Origin: Bog-756 sp963777665
GTDB taxonomy: Bacteria > Actinomycetota > Acidimicrobiia > Acidimicrobiales > RAAP-2
NCBI GenBank assembly: GCA_963777665.1
Contig: CAVZRJ010000001.1
Coordinates: forward strand, 1,426,001 to 1,490,000
DNA length: 64,000 bases
Direction of reading: 5' to 3'
In this document: positions 1-10,900 of the stretch, one piece after another
How positions within the stretch are numbered: the first letter of the stretch is position 1
How the letters are laid out: every line of letters starts with the position of its first letter
Position numbers and translations under genes: made by a program
The notes under the pieces: generated by a model
What the model saw: only the letters and a program-made list of their open reading frames with translations
Told to the model about the DNA's origin: nothing
Databases searched by the model: none

Positions 1-101
1 TGGTGGGGTGGAATGACCATTTCCGACTCCGCCGGGCGTGAACGAACGGAAACGAACGAAAAGGGCGTCTGCCAAATGGCTACTCGGAACGTACGCCTAC
101 G

Positions 102-1286
102 ATGAGGCGCTCCCAATGGGCGGCGGTGTCTGGAATAGCAGCAACGCTGGCACTGATCACGCCGACCAGCACGGGCGCCACGACTCAACAGTTGGCGACT
201 CCCTCTGGAGTCACCGTGACCCCCCAGGTCGGAGGGGTGAGGCTGTCATGGAACGTGGACGTCCAAACGGGGATCACCTATTCGGTCTCTTCGCATCCCG
301 CCGGCCTTGGCTGCCACGCACTGAGCGGGAACTCCTGTGTGATCGAGGATCGGACCTCCACGCACTATTCGTTCTCGGTGACAGCCGCAAAACAGGGGTT
401 TCGTACCTCGGCCCCATCAGCGCTCTCCGCACCGATCAACCCTCATCTGGTCTTGGTCGTGGCCGGACAGTCCAACGCCACCGGCTGGCTGTCGTACGCA
501 ACGGACCCGACCACGGGAACCAACTACATGGCACCGCCATATACGAATGGCGCGGACAGTCACGATTTGATTACGTGGACACCGTGGCTTGTCCTGCAAG
601 GCAACGGCGCGACGCCGGCACCTCTCGATTCTCCGCAACAGGCCAATCGGGGGAACGGCAACTTTGTCACCGTCTTCGGGCCCGAGATCGGTCTTGCGCG
701 CCTGTTGTGGGATGACACCGGACGTCCCGCAACGATCGTAAAGACTGCATATCCGTCGACCAGCTTGGCAGTCAACTGGTCGCCGACGGGGACCGGCCCC
801 ACGCCTCGCGGACTCTTCCCCGCCATGGTCTCCAAGGTAACGGCAGTGATGGCTCAAGACGCCGCCAGCGGACAGTTCGACGTCTTGGGCGGTTTCTTCT
901 GGTACCAGGGTGAGGGTGACGCCGAGGATCCCGCGTACGCCAAATCCTATGAAGCCAATCTCACACAGTTCATCGCGGCCGTGCACAGCGATCTGCCCAT
1001 CTCAAGCGCCGCTCCTGTCGTGCTGGCAAAGGAAGACACGACGGCCTACAACAACCACCTGCTGAGCACCGGCGCCATCACCGCCGCCCAAGACGCGACT
1101 CGAGCAACCTGGAATGGGGAGGTCCGAGACGCTGACGACTGGGCCGCGGCCAACCTGCCACACGTCGTTGCGGTGGACACGGCAGGGCTGGCGCGGGTCG
1201 GTCCACTCTTCATTCACCTGTCGAATGTGTCGGAGTTGATCGTTGGTCACCGCATGGCTTCGGTGAGCAAGAGTCTCTTGCCCTGA
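102..1286 (+). CDS. Secreted SGNH-type carbohydrate (sialate O-acetyl) esterase with Fn3-like domain
   Basis: A predicted exported esterase. A signal peptide is visible (basic MRRSQW, then a hydrophobic stretch to about residue 27). Residues about 33-112 look like a fibronectin type III / Ig-like module (PSGVTVTP, GVRLSW). The catalytic domain follows: VVAGQSNATGW places the nucleophile at Ser124 in the GQSN block typical of the sialate O-acetylesterase (DUF303) family, and a later FFWYQGEGDAED block is also characteristic. The family removes acetyl groups from sugars or polysaccharides; the substrate cannot be told here. The ATG at 102 is the only start that keeps the signal peptide intact. 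The gene stands alone, and the next gene converges on it. Confidence 0.8.
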   Translation: MRRSQWAAVSGIAATLALITPTSTGATTQQLATPSGVTVTPQVGGVRLSWNVDVQTGITYSVSSHPAGLGCHALSGNSCVIEDRTSTHYSFSVTAAKQGFRTSAPSALSAPINPHLVLVVAGQSNATGWLSYATDPTTGTNYMAPPYTNGADSHDLITWTPWLVLQGNGATPAPLDSPQQANRGNGNFVTVFGPEIGLARLLWDDTGRPATIVKTAYPSTSLAVNWSPTGTGPTPRGLFPAMVSKVTAVMAQDAASGQFDVLGGFFWYQGEGDAEDPAYAKSYEANLTQFIAAVHSDLPISSAAPVVLAKEDTTAYNNHLLSTGAITAAQDATRATWNGEVRDADDWAAANLPHVVAVDTAGLARVGPLFIHLSNVSELIVGHRMASVSKSLLP

Positions 1287-1394
1287 TCCAAGGGTGAGAA
1301 CAACGGACACGGCGAGCTGCGCGGAGCGCACCCAGTGCACCCACTCCCCCGGATCGGGCCCCTGACCGCAGGGACAGGGAGGCGCCCCTGTCGG

Positions 1395-1835
1395 TCATTT
1401 GCCGCTGAGATGGGCCTCCAGCACATCCATGCGATCTGCAAGGTCCTTGAGGCCCCCTGTCGTGTGTATGTCCAGGCGATCGAGGATCTCGACGGTGTCG
1501 TCATACGTGTGCTGTGACCGGAGGTCACTCGCCTGACTTTGCACGTTCTGCCCGACCATGATCACCGACAGGAGCACCAACTGAAGGAACGTTTGCGCGA
1601 TCCAAGCGATGAGGCCTTCGCCTCCCGGCTTCAGCGCCGGGCCCAGGCCGAGAAGGGCGATGACAGCAAACACATACGCACACCACATCGACCCAACGAT
1701 ATTGGTGAGGAAGACAGCGATCTTTGCATTGAATCCATTGGCTTTTTGAACCTCCCCTCGCAACCCTCGGATGCTGATGGCTTGACCGATGAGATGATGT
1801 GTCTTCACTGGCTTCGGTATGGGACTGTCGATCAT
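1395..1835 (-). CDS. Small two-span membrane protein, DUF1003 / low-affinity iron permease-like
   Basis: A 146-residue protein with two membrane segments (about residues 42-65 and 72-98) followed by a conserved-looking VIMVGQNVQSQASDLRSQH segment and an amphipathic C-terminal helix with regular Leu/Asp heptads. That order resembles DUF1003 and the low-affinity iron permease-like families, in which 'SQNRQ...D..R...DY' follows the second span. I place it there only by this resemblance. The ATG at 1835 has a good ribosome site (TGAGGAGACATC just upstream). No substrate or partner is evident. Confidence 0.6.
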   Translation of the reverse strand: MIDSPIPKPVKTHHLIGQAISIRGLRGEVQKANGFNAKIAVFLTNIVGSMWCAYVFAVIALLGLGPALKPGGEGLIAWIAQTFLQLVLLSVIMVGQNVQSQASDLRSQHTYDDTVEILDRLDIHTTGGLKDLADRMDVLEAHLSGK

Positions 1836-2061
1836 GATGTCTCCTCAATCTGGGGCTCTGATGAACATGTCACTCTACGGTCAACGCGTTCGTCGCGTCG
1901 GGGTCACGAGGCGTGTGGGACAGCCAGAAGGCCGAGCGCCGGCACCCACCTCGAGCACCGGGATACCCTCCAATCCCACTACGGCCTCGGCGTGCCCGTC
2001 AGTGCCGGACGGCCGGTTCGGTCCCGTCCTCCGGGGACAGATCGCCGCGACCCGCAGGAAT

Positions 2062-2820
2062 GTGGCACGGTGGACCGTGGTCGCGTACGAGCAGTTCGCC
2101 CCCTTCTACGACGCCGTCATGGACGACCCGGGACCCCGTGCGGCACGGGTCAACTCGTGGATCGAGCGGTACCGACCCGATGCGCGTTCGGTGCTCGAGG
2201 TCGGCTGCGGCACGGGCTCGATCCTGGTTCGGCTCACCACCACGGCTGCGCTGACCGGTCTCGACCGGTCGCCGGAGATGCTGGCGATCGCCGCCCGAAA
2301 GATACCGGACGCCAGCTTCGTCGAGGCGGACATGGCCTCGTTCTCGATCGGACGGCGGTTTGACGTGGTGCTCTGCATCTTCGATTCGATCAACCACCTG
2401 CTCACTCTGGAGGAATGGCGGTCGTTCCTCGGGTGCGCCCACGACCACCTGGCCGAGGGCGGCCTCTTCGTCTTCGATGTCAACACGATCGGCGAGCTCC
2501 GGCGACTCGGGGACGAGCCGCCCTGGGTCTACGAGTTCGACGGGGGGACCGCGATCATCGACGTGGCGTTCGCCGAAGACGACACCGGGTCCGGGTCGAC
2601 CGACTGGGACATCCGCATCTTCGAACAGGTGGGCGGAGCCCGCTATGTGCTGCACCGGGAGAGCATCGGGGAGTTGGCGGTGCCGCTCGCCCGGGTACGC
2701 GAGCTGATCGGTGAGGGCTTCGATCTGCTCGAGGAGGTCGACGATGACGGTGGGCCGGCGACCGACGCGTCGGTCAAGGCCTACTACGCGCTTCGGAGGC
2801 GGGAGCGCGGCAGCACCTGA
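2062..2820 (+). CDS. Class I SAM-dependent methyltransferase
   Basis: A Rossmann-fold methyltransferase. Motif I is VLEVGCGTGSI, motif II is the acidic LTGLDRSPEML, then EADMASF, then DVVLCIFDSINHL as motif IV, then GGLFVFDVNT. The N-terminal YEQFAPFYDAVM is typical of Methyltransf_11/25 enzymes. The open frame extends back to 1819, but that would overlap the start of the divergent gene and add a low-complexity tail. I therefore place the start at GTG 2062; GTG 2077 is equally possible. The C-terminal half contains a beta-rich cap (WDIRIFEQVGG). The substrate is unknown. It converges with the membrane-protein gene downstream. Confidence 0.8.
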   Translation: MARWTVVAYEQFAPFYDAVMDDPGPRAARVNSWIERYRPDARSVLEVGCGTGSILVRLTTTAALTGLDRSPEMLAIAARKIPDASFVEADMASFSIGRRFDVVLCIFDSINHLLTLEEWRSFLGCAHDHLAEGGLFVFDVNTIGELRRLGDEPPWVYEFDGGTAIIDVAFAEDDTGSGSTDWDIRIFEQVGGARYVLHRESIGELAVPLARVRELIGEGFDLLEEVDDDGGPATDASVKAYYALRRRERGST

Positions 2821-2860
2821 CCGACCGGTCCACCGGTGTGGCGTCGTGGCCTGCCTGCAG

Positions 2861-4444
2861 TCATGTACTCGGTGCTCTCGCGCCGTGGTCCTGTGGAGGG
2901 ACGGACCCACTGGAGCCGGCAAACTGGCCGAGCTTGAGCCGTTGGGCGATGTCGAGCTGTTGCAGGATGAACGGGCGAGTCATGACCACCGCCCCGATGA
3001 GATTGCGGAGTCGGGCTGGCGAGACGTCGTTCCGGTTCGCCGTGACAACGAGAGCTTCGAGTCTGCTGTGGTAGGTCTTGTGCACCCCGTTCAGCCCGTT
3101 CGAAAACCCGACGACGACCTGGACGACCAACAACACGCCGATGAGCCACCGGGCCATGGGTACGACCCACCGACCACTGCCCGTCGGGGACGCGGGCCTT
3201 TCGGATGGATGCTCTGGCTCGGGCTCATGACCGTGCATCGATGAAGCGGACGCGGTGGCACCGCCCACGAGTGCGGCGCTCGACGGATGCTTGCCCCACG
3301 CAAGGGGACGGACCAAGAGCGCCAGGTAGATTCCGGTCAGAATCAACAGGTCGTAGGTCGTGTAGCGGGAGGCGGCGGCACCTGCGTATCCGAGGGAGGC
3401 TCGACCTTCGGTGGTGCTCGCCGCAAAGAGCAGCCCGAAGCCGACGAGTGCGACTCCGATCGGGCCGGCACCGGAGTCGTCACGGCGTATCCCGTAGAGC
3501 GCGATGACGATAACCGCCAGGACGACGGTGATCGCACCGAACACGATCACCGGCGTCGTGGGACGAGCGAGTGTGTGGTTGAGGAGGGGGACGGTCACGC
3601 CGAGAACATCACCGATGGAGAAGAGGAAGGCTTTGACCGACGACCAGAGGTGGCCGACCGCGTACCCCCGGCTGGGGAGACCGTTGCTCGTGTCGAAGCG
3701 GTAGAAGAAGATGGCTACCGTCACCGCCCCGGCCCCAAGCCATACGACGATCTGAGGCCATTGTCGGCGACGGTGGTAGAGCAGGAACAGGCCCACGAGC
3801 CAGATGAACAGGCCCTGGACGGAGGAGAGGCTACCCACCACGGTCACAGCAATCGCCCCGACCAGGGTGGGCCAGCCCAATTTGGTGCGATCCACCAGTG
3901 CGATCGATGCGGCAAGGCACAACAGGACGAGGAACCAGGCCATCTGGAAGCCGATGAAGGTGTTCTCGTACTGGACGAGCGAGAACGTCAACAACGCCAC
4001 CGGGCAGTAGTAGAGCCACGGTGTGTCGGGCACGCGTCGTTTATGGGCCCAGACGAGGAGCACCAAGCTGCCCAGCACCATGACGGCCGAAAGAAAGAGC
4101 TCGCTGTGAATGTTGAACTGGGTCGTGTGGGCCAGGACCAAGACGATGATGTTCGGGAACAACATCCGATTCTCGGTCCACTGAGCCCAGAGCGCCTGCC
4201 ACGGGACCAGGTGCCCCTGTGAGGCCTGGATGGTGGTGACGTCGTGAAGCTGATCTGCGACGAAGACGTTGACACCGTAGTGGGCGACTGCCCAGAAGTA
4301 GACCCCGATCGGAACCGCAAACCCGATCACGGTGAGGGCCAGAACGACCCGTGGATGCAGTCGGTCGATGACTCTGGGCTCAGGCCGCTCCGGCTCCACG
4401 GACTGCCCGCCGCTCCCTGGCTCGACCATTACTGTCCCAGACAT
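2861..4444 (-). CDS. Polytopic membrane protein, GT-C glycosyltransferase-like layout
   Basis: A 527-residue integral membrane protein with about 10-12 hydrophobic spans. A short cytoplasmic N-terminus (residues 1-30, Glu/Pro rich) precedes the first span. A long extracytoplasmic loop after span 1 carries DQLHDVTTIQ, reminiscent of the first loop of GT-C type glycosyltransferases, where acidic residues sit near the catalytic site. A hydrophilic insert (EPEPEHPSERPASP) separates the last spans. I do not recognise a named family, and glycosyl transfer is only a guess from topology. No genes for lipid-linked sugar synthesis lie next to it. Confidence 0.55.
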   Translation of the reverse strand: MSGTVMVEPGSGGQSVEPERPEPRVIDRLHPRVVLALTVIGFAVPIGVYFWAVAHYGVNVFVADQLHDVTTIQASQGHLVPWQALWAQWTENRMLFPNIIVLVLAHTTQFNIHSELFLSAVMVLGSLVLLVWAHKRRVPDTPWLYYCPVALLTFSLVQYENTFIGFQMAWFLVLLCLAASIALVDRTKLGWPTLVGAIAVTVVGSLSSVQGLFIWLVGLFLLYHRRRQWPQIVVWLGAGAVTVAIFFYRFDTSNGLPSRGYAVGHLWSSVKAFLFSIGDVLGVTVPLLNHTLARPTTPVIVFGAITVVLAVIVIALYGIRRDDSGAGPIGVALVGFGLLFAASTTEGRASLGYAGAAASRYTTYDLLILTGIYLALLVRPLAWGKHPSSAALVGGATASASSMHGHEPEPEHPSERPASPTGSGRWVVPMARWLIGVLLVVQVVVGFSNGLNGVHKTYHSRLEALVVTANRNDVSPARLRNLIGAVVMTRPFILQQLDIAQRLKLGQFAGSSGSVPPQDHGARAPST

Positions 4445-4686
4445 GTCATCTCTGCGGGCTCATACGTTCGCCGAATACTGTCCGGATAAGAGCCGTTTCG
4501 ACACTACCACCACCCTGTACATCCTCACCGGTGGACTGACCCCGAACGGGGTCCCGCTCGTGGGACCGGCCCGGACACCCACCGGGCACCCATGTGCCGG
4601 ATGGAGTGGGTCTTCGCATCGCACGCTTCTCGGCCGCGAGGGGCCGAACCGAGGCGACGGAGCCCGAACCTGTCACGCGGCAGGCC

Positions 4687-4692
4687 TACCAT
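4687..4692 (+). promoter_or_regulatory. -10 box TACCAT of leaderless AddB-like gene
   Basis: TACCAT lies 7 nt before the GTG at 4700, so transcription would begin at or next to the start codon. This supports 4700 rather than the upstream in-frame ATG at 4592. No clear -35 is seen. Confidence 0.5.
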
Positions 4693-4699
4693 CACCGAG

Positions 4700-7600
4700 G
4701 TGAGCATCGACCTCCAATGGGTGGGCTACGGCCCAGCCGCAGCGGATTCCCTCCGGCGGGCGATCAGCACGGAGAAGGGTGACGACCCCCTGGCTCCGGT
4801 GACCGTGGTCGTTCCATCCAACCACGTGGGCGTCGGTACCCGCCGCCTGCTGGCATCGGGGAGGCTCGGCCCGGTGTGCGGTCGCGGCATCGGCATCGCA
4901 GCGGTGACGTTCCTCACGGTCTACCGGCTGGCCGAGCTCCTGGGCTCGTCCCGTCTGGCGGGTGCCGGCCGGCGTCCCGTGTCCACTCCCGTGATCGCCG
5001 CCGCACTGCGGGCCGCGCTGGCCGAGCGACCAGGGGTGTTCGCGCCGGTGGCCACGCACCCGGCGACCGAGACTGCCCTGGTCTCCGCCTACCGCGAACT
5101 GCGAGACGTCTCCGCCGGGGCAGCGGACGCCCTCATGAGTCGCAGCGGAAGGGCGGCCGACGTCGTCCGCCTGCAGCGAGCCGCCCGGACCCGGCTCGAG
5201 CCTGCCTGGTACGACGAAGAGGACCTGATGGATTCGGCAGTCGAGATCCTGCGCACCGACCGGTCCCTCGGTGACGACCTCGGCAGGGTCATCGTCTACC
5301 TTCCGGAGCGCCTGACTCGCCACGGGGCACAGCTGCTCCGAACGGTGGCCGAGGGGCGCGGGCTGACCGTGCTGGCCGGAACCTGCGGAGACCGACGGGC
5401 CGACGCCGAGGTGGCCTTGGCCGTCGAGCGGCTGGGTGGACCGCCGGGGGACGACGCAAGCACCCCCCAGGTCGATCCGATGGCAGTGGTCGGCGCCGAC
5501 CGCACCCGGATCATGACCGTCTCGGACGCCGACGAGGAGGTCCGGGAGGCGGTTCGGGCCGTCATCGATGCCGTCCGTCGCGGAACGCCGCTCGACAGGA
5601 TCGCCATCCTGCACGCAAGCCCCGAGCCCTACGCCCGTTTGGCCTACGAACAGCTCTCCGCCGCCGGCCTGGCCATGAACGGAGCGTCGGTGGTGCCCCT
5701 GACCGCCCGGGTGGCCGGCCGCACGCTGCTCGGGCTCCTGGCCCTGCCCGACGGTGATTTCCGGCGCGACGAGGTGTTCTCGTGGTTGGCAGGGGCGCGG
5801 CTGCGGTACGACGGGCAATCGATCCCGGTCACCGCCTGGGAACGGATCTCGCGCGACGTCGGTGTGGTAGCCGGACGCGACCAGTGGGATCGCCTGCTGG
5901 CCCGGTTCGCCGATGAGCGCGAGGCCAGTGCGACCCAAGATGATGCGGATCCCGATGTTCCCCCCTGGCGAGCCGAGCGTTCCCGCACCGACGCGCTCAG
6001 GGCCAGCGGGTTGCGCACATTCGTCTTGGCCCTCATCGACGATCTGGCGTCGGCCGGCGCTCGACCCCAGCTCTGGGTCCGTCGGGCGAGGTGGGCCCGA
6101 CAGCACTTGGATCGGCTTCTCGACGGCGCCACGCACCGCCAGCAGTGGCCCGTGGCAGAGCAGCGGGCGGCGGAGCGGGTCGAGCGCGCCCTCGATCGTC
6201 TGGGCTGTCTGGATGCCGTCGACGGTCCCACCGGCCTCGATGTGTTCAGGCGCACCCTCGAGCTCGAACTCGACGCCGATCTTGGTCGGGTCGGTCGAAT
6301 GGGTGAGGGTGTGCTGGTTGCACCGGTGAGCATGGGCGTGGGGCTCGATTTGGACCTGGTGGTGGTCCTCGGTCTGGCCGAGGGGTCCTTCCCGGGCCCG
6401 ACCCGCGACGACTCGCTGCTGCCGGACCACGAGCGGGCAGCCACGGGCGACGAACTCCCACTTCGAGCGGCCCGGATCGAGCGCCAGCACCGCCAACTCC
6501 TGGCCGCCCTCGCCTGTGCGTCGCGCCAGCTGCTGTGTGTGCCCCGTGGGGATCTCCGTCGCAGCCAGGAACGGATCCCGTCGCGCTGGGTCCTCGACAT
6601 CGCCAGCTCGCTCGCCGGTGAACCATGGTGGTCCGAAGAGCTCCTCGGAGCCGATCGCGACTGGCTGGTCCATATCGCCTCCTTCGATGCCGGCCTGCGC
6701 CGGGTGGCATTCCCGGCGGCCGACCAGGAGTACAGGTTGCGCTCGTTGATGGCGCACTCCTCCTCGGGGTCCGGCACGGCTGCCCTGGCCGTGCTCGGAG
6801 ATCTGACCACCGACCGTGGCGCCGAGGTCGTGGCCGCGAGGCGCAGTCACCAGTTCACCCGCTTCGACGGCAACCTCGCCGGCATGGCCGTTCCCTCACC
6901 CACCGAACGGGGCACCTCGGCCACCCGACTCGAGGGCTGGGCGTCGTGTCCGTTCGGCCATTTTCTTCGCAACATCCTCAACGTCGACGAAGTGGAGAAT
7001 CCTGAAGACGAGTTGGCGATCACCCCCCGCGATCGCGGATCGCTGGTCCATGACGTCCTCGAGCGTTTCATCGACGAGCTGCTGGACAGCGGGGCAGCCG
7101 ACCAGATGTCCCTGTCGCAGCCGTGGTCGGACGCCGACAGGGCTCGACTCCGGGCGATCGCCGAGCGGGTGTGCGCCGAGTACGAGGCGCACGGGCTCAC
7201 CGGGCGGCCCGTCTTCTGGCAGCGGGACCAACACCGCATCGTGGCGGAGCTGCTCCGAGCGCTGGACGTCGACAACATCCATCGCGCCCGGCACCGTTCG
7301 CGTCCGATAGCGGCCGAGCTGGCCTTCGGCATGCCGGGCGCGCCGCTCCCCACCGTGTCGCTCGATCTGCCCGACGGGCGCAGCATCGCCTTCCGGGGCA
7401 AGGCCGACAGGGTGGACCTGGCCGAGGACGGCACCGTGCACGTCATGGACTACAAGACCGGTTCGGCCAAGAGCTACCGGGGTCTGAGCGAAGACGACCC
7501 CGACCTCAGGGGGACCCGATTCCAGCTTCCGGTGTACGGTCAGGCCGCTCGGCTGTTCGTCGGGGATCCAGACATCCCGGTTCGTGCCGAGTACTGGTTC

Positions 7601-7900
7601 ATCTCCACCAAGGGCGAGTACAAGCGCGTCGGCTACGCCATCACCCCGGACGTCCTCGAGCACGTCGGAAGGACCCTTCAGGTCGTGGTGGACGGCATCG
7701 AGGCCGGGGTCTTCCCGAACTTCCCGACAGTTTCCACTGGATCCCCCTTCGTCGAATGCCCGTACTGCGACCCCGACGCCCTCGGCGTGGCCGACCTCCG
7801 TCGGGCCTGGGAACGGAAGCGCGGCGATCCGCAACTCGCCGGCTTCGTGGGCCTCGCCGAGCCTGCCCCCGACGACGAGGGCGGTCACCCCGATGCCTGA
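4700..7900 (+). CDS. AddB-like PD-(D/E)XK nuclease subunit of a helicase-nuclease
   Basis: A 1066-residue protein of the RecB/AddB exonuclease group. The C-terminal nuclease domain shows GKADRVD and then VMDYKTGS (Asp917, Lys919), the PD-(D/E)XK core. Cys750 (WASCPFGHF) and Cys1020/Cys1023 (CPYC) resemble the cysteines that hold the iron-sulfur cluster in AddB, but I see only three of the usual four. A recognisable Walker A is absent from the N-terminus (PSNHVGVGTRR), so ATP hydrolysis is left to the partner. The inactive helicase-like middle (VLVAPVSMGVGLDLDLVVVLGLAEGSFPG, here as separate blocks) fits AddB. The start is GTG 4700, and the last 8 nt overlap the next gene. Role inferred: resection of double-strand breaks. 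Confidence 0.8.
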   Translation: MSIDLQWVGYGPAAADSLRRAISTEKGDDPLAPVTVVVPSNHVGVGTRRLLASGRLGPVCGRGIGIAAVTFLTVYRLAELLGSSRLAGAGRRPVSTPVIAAALRAALAERPGVFAPVATHPATETALVSAYRELRDVSAGAADALMSRSGRAADVVRLQRAARTRLEPAWYDEEDLMDSAVEILRTDRSLGDDLGRVIVYLPERLTRHGAQLLRTVAEGRGLTVLAGTCGDRRADAEVALAVERLGGPPGDDASTPQVDPMAVVGADRTRIMTVSDADEEVREAVRAVIDAVRRGTPLDRIAILHASPEPYARLAYEQLSAAGLAMNGASVVPLTARVAGRTLLGLLALPDGDFRRDEVFSWLAGARLRYDGQSIPVTAWERISRDVGVVAGRDQWDRLLARFADEREASATQDDADPDVPPWRAERSRTDALRASGLRTFVLALIDDLASAGARPQLWVRRARWARQHLDRLLDGATHRQQWPVAEQRAAERVERALDRLGCLDAVDGPTGLDVFRRTLELELDADLGRVGRMGEGVLVAPVSMGVGLDLDLVVVLGLAEGSFPGPTRDDSLLPDHERAATGDELPLRAARIERQHRQLLAALACASRQLLCVPRGDLRRSQERIPSRWVLDIASSLAGEPWWSEELLGADRDWLVHIASFDAGLRRVAFPAADQEYRLRSLMAHSSSGSGTAALAVLGDLTTDRGAEVVAARRSHQFTRFDGNLAGMAVPSPTERGTSATRLEGWASCPFGHFLRNILNVDEVENPEDELAITPRDRGSLVHDVLERFIDELLDSGAADQMSLSQPWSDADRARLRAIAERVCAEYEAHGLTGRPVFWQRDQHRIVAELLRALDVDNIHRARHRSRPIAAELAFGMPGAPLPTVSLDLPDGRSIAFRGKADRVDLAEDGTVHVMDYKTGSAKSYRGLSEDDPDLRGTRFQLPVYGQAARLFVGDPDIPVRAEYWFISTKGEYKRVGYAITPDVLEHVGRTLQVVVDGIEAGVFPNFPTVSTGSPFVECPYCDPDALGVADLRRAWERKRGDPQLAGFVGLAEPAPDDEGGHPDA

Positions 7901-10900
7901 CCTCGCCATCCCTGCCGATCGGGAGGCACGAAACCGGATCGCCAAAGACCTCGACGCCACGCTGTTCGTGGAAGCCGGAGCGGGGACTGGCAAGACCACA
8001 GCGCTGGTCGATCGCGTCCTCGCCCTGGTGATCGAGGGGCAGGCGGAGCTCGAGGCGATCGCCGCGATCACCTTCACCGACAAAGCGGCTGCCGAACTGC
8101 GCGCCAGGCTCCGGCGCCGACTCGAAGAGCGAGCCAACGCCGGCCCCACCGAGGACACAGGGGCCCGCTGCGCGGCTGCGCTCGACCAGCTCGATGGGGC
8201 GGCGATCGGCACCCTGCACTCATTTGCCCAGCGCCTGCTCTCGGAACACCCGGTCGAGGCAGGACTCCCACCCCGGGTCGAGGTGCTCGACGAGGTGAGC
8301 TCGGCTGTGGCCTTCGAGCGGCGCTGGCGGGGCTTTCGAGACGAGTTGCTGGCCGATCCGGGCCTCCAGCGCTCGATCCTGCTCCTCGTCGCCTCGGGGG
8401 TGCGGATGACTGCCTTGCATGCGCTGGCCGTCGCGTTCGACGACAACTGGGACCTGGTCGAGGAACGCGTCGCCGACGACGAGACGGAACCCCCGACGGT
8501 GCGCGACCTGGCAGCTCCTGCCTTGGATGCCATCGCTGAGCTCTGCGATGAGCCATGCCGGGATCCCGCGGACAAGCTGCGATTGCGACTCGACGAGATC
8601 GCCGATTGGGCGGCCGGGGTCCGGGCCATCCACGACGAGCTCGAACTGCTCGAAGCCCTGGCGGACGAGAAGGGCCGACCCAGCTTCAAGGTCGGTGGGT
8701 CCGGCAAGGGTGTCAACTTCGACACCGACGTCAAAGCGCTGCAGACCAGCGTGCGCGCTGCCGGCGAACGGCTCGACGGCGTCTGCTCCGCGGTGGGGAG
8801 TGCCTGTGTCACCAGGCTGGCCGCTGCGATGCGCCGTTTCATCCTCGACTCCGCCGACGAGCGCCGGCGGGCCGGTCAACTCGAGTTCCACGATCTGCTG
8901 GTGATGGCCCGAGCGCTGCTGCGCGACCCGGAGCACGGCGCAGAGGTGCGAGCCCGCCTCCACACCCGCTACCAACGCCTCCTCCTCGACGAGTTCCAGG
9001 ACACCGATCCCATCCAGATCGAGTTGGCGGTGCGCATCGCGGCCGCCGACCCGACAAGTGATCCTGCTGGGCTCGCACCCTGGGACCAGGTGCAGGTGAC
9101 CCCGGGTCAACTGTTCCTGGTCGGTGATCCGAAACAGTCGATCTACCGGTTCCGGCGGGCCGACATCTCGACCTTCCTCATCGCAGCCTCCCGGTTCGGC
9201 TCCGAGCACTCGGGCCAGATCGAACTCACGGCCAACTTCCGCACCGTCACTCCTGTCATCGACTGGGTCAACCACACCTTCGACGCACTGATGGGGGAGC
9301 CCGACGACGTCGCTGCGCCGGTGCCCTCGCAACCCCGCTATATCGCACTCGATCCCGTCCGCCCCGCACCTGTCGTCGGTCCCCCGGTCGCTGTCATCGG
9401 ACGGATCGAACAGCCACGAGCCCTGTCGGCCACTGATCTCCGCACGGCAGAGGCGGCTGACGTGGCTTCGACCGTGGTCCGGGCGATCTGCGAGGAGTGG
9501 AGCGTCGCAGACGGAACCGGCGGCTGGCGGCCGGCCCGGCTCGGGGACATCACGGTCCTGCTGCCGGCGCGCACCTCGTTGCCCTACCTCGAGGACGCCC
9601 TCGATGCCGCGGGCATCGCCTACCGGGCCGAGACGAGTTCCCTCGTCTACGTCAGTCGGGCAATTCGGGACTTCCTCATGGTGCTGCGAGCCGTCGACGA
9701 TCCCACCAACTATCTCCACGTCGTCTCCGCGTTGCGTACTCCGCTCTTGGCGTGTGGCGACGATGACCTGTTCCGCTTCAAGTGGGAAGGCAAGGGTCGC
9801 TGGAGTTACCTCGCCGAACAGCCGGAGACTGTGCCGGATGACGACGTGGTCCGACAGGGATTGCGCTACCTGCGTTCGCTCTACGATCAGCGCCACTGGC
9901 TCGCACCCTCGGAGCTCCTCGGCCGGATCGCCCGGGACCGGCGGGTCATGGAACTGGGGTTCGCCGAAGGTCGCCCGCGCGATGTCTGGCGTCGCCTCCG
10001 CTTCGTCATCGACCAGGCCCGGGCCTGGGGCGATGCAACCGGCGGCAACCTGCGCCAGTACCTGGCCTGGGTGGCTCAACAGACTGCCGAAGGGGCACGA
10101 GTGGCTGAGTCGGTGCTGCCCGAGACCGACGATGACGCCATCCGCATCATGACCATCCACGGCGCCAAGGGTCTCGAATTCCCGATCACCATCGTCTCTG
10201 GGATGTCGACTGCTCCGACCACCCGTCGTGCGCCGGTCGAGGTGGTGTTCCCACCGATAGGCGGGGTCGGCTACAGACTCGGCAACCAGGTGACGACGAG
10301 CGAGTACGAGGCATGGGCACCTGTCGACGAGCAGATGGGGCTCCACGAGCGGATCCGCCTTCTCTATGTCGCCTGCACCCGGGCCCGGGACCATCTCATC
10401 GTGTCGCTCTACCGAAAGGAGCGGGCCGGCGCGCCGACAGCAACGAAACGCACCAGCGCCGAACTGTTGTTCGACGGCATGGGGAGTGTGCTCGACGAGC
10501 TTCCCGATGCGGTCGTACCCACCGGCGCGATCCCACCGGTGGTCGTGCCGGCACCGTCGCCCCCTCCAGCGTTCGAGGCATGGACCCGCGAACGCAGCGC
10601 AGCGCTCGACCGTGCGGAGCGTCCCACCACCGTGGCTGCGACCGCGCTCACCGAGGAGGGCGCTCCGGACGTCGAGGAAGAGCCGGACCCGGGACTCAGG
10701 AAGCGCCCACGGGACCTCGACCTTCCGGCGTGGCTCAAGGGGCGCTACGGCACGGCGGTCGGCCGGGCGGTGCACGGCGTCCTGCAGACGATCGACCTCG
10801 CCAGCGGCGAGGGGCTCGAGACGGCTGTGGCCTCCCAGTGCGAGGCAGAGGCGATCCCCGAGCGGGCCGACGACGTGCGCACGCTGGTCGCCGCTGCGCT

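Noticed and set aside
1819..2061. N-terminal extension of the methyltransferase
   Set aside because: It would overlap the divergent gene start and is low complexity; the methyltransferase fold begins after 2062.
4673..6850. 725-codon open frame on the minus strand opposite the AddB-like gene
   Set aside because: It is a high-GC mirror of the real gene: no domain, and skewed Arg/Gly/Pro/Gln content. The same applies to the long frames at 8220-10775 (-), 14536-15636 (+) and 3287-4222 (+).
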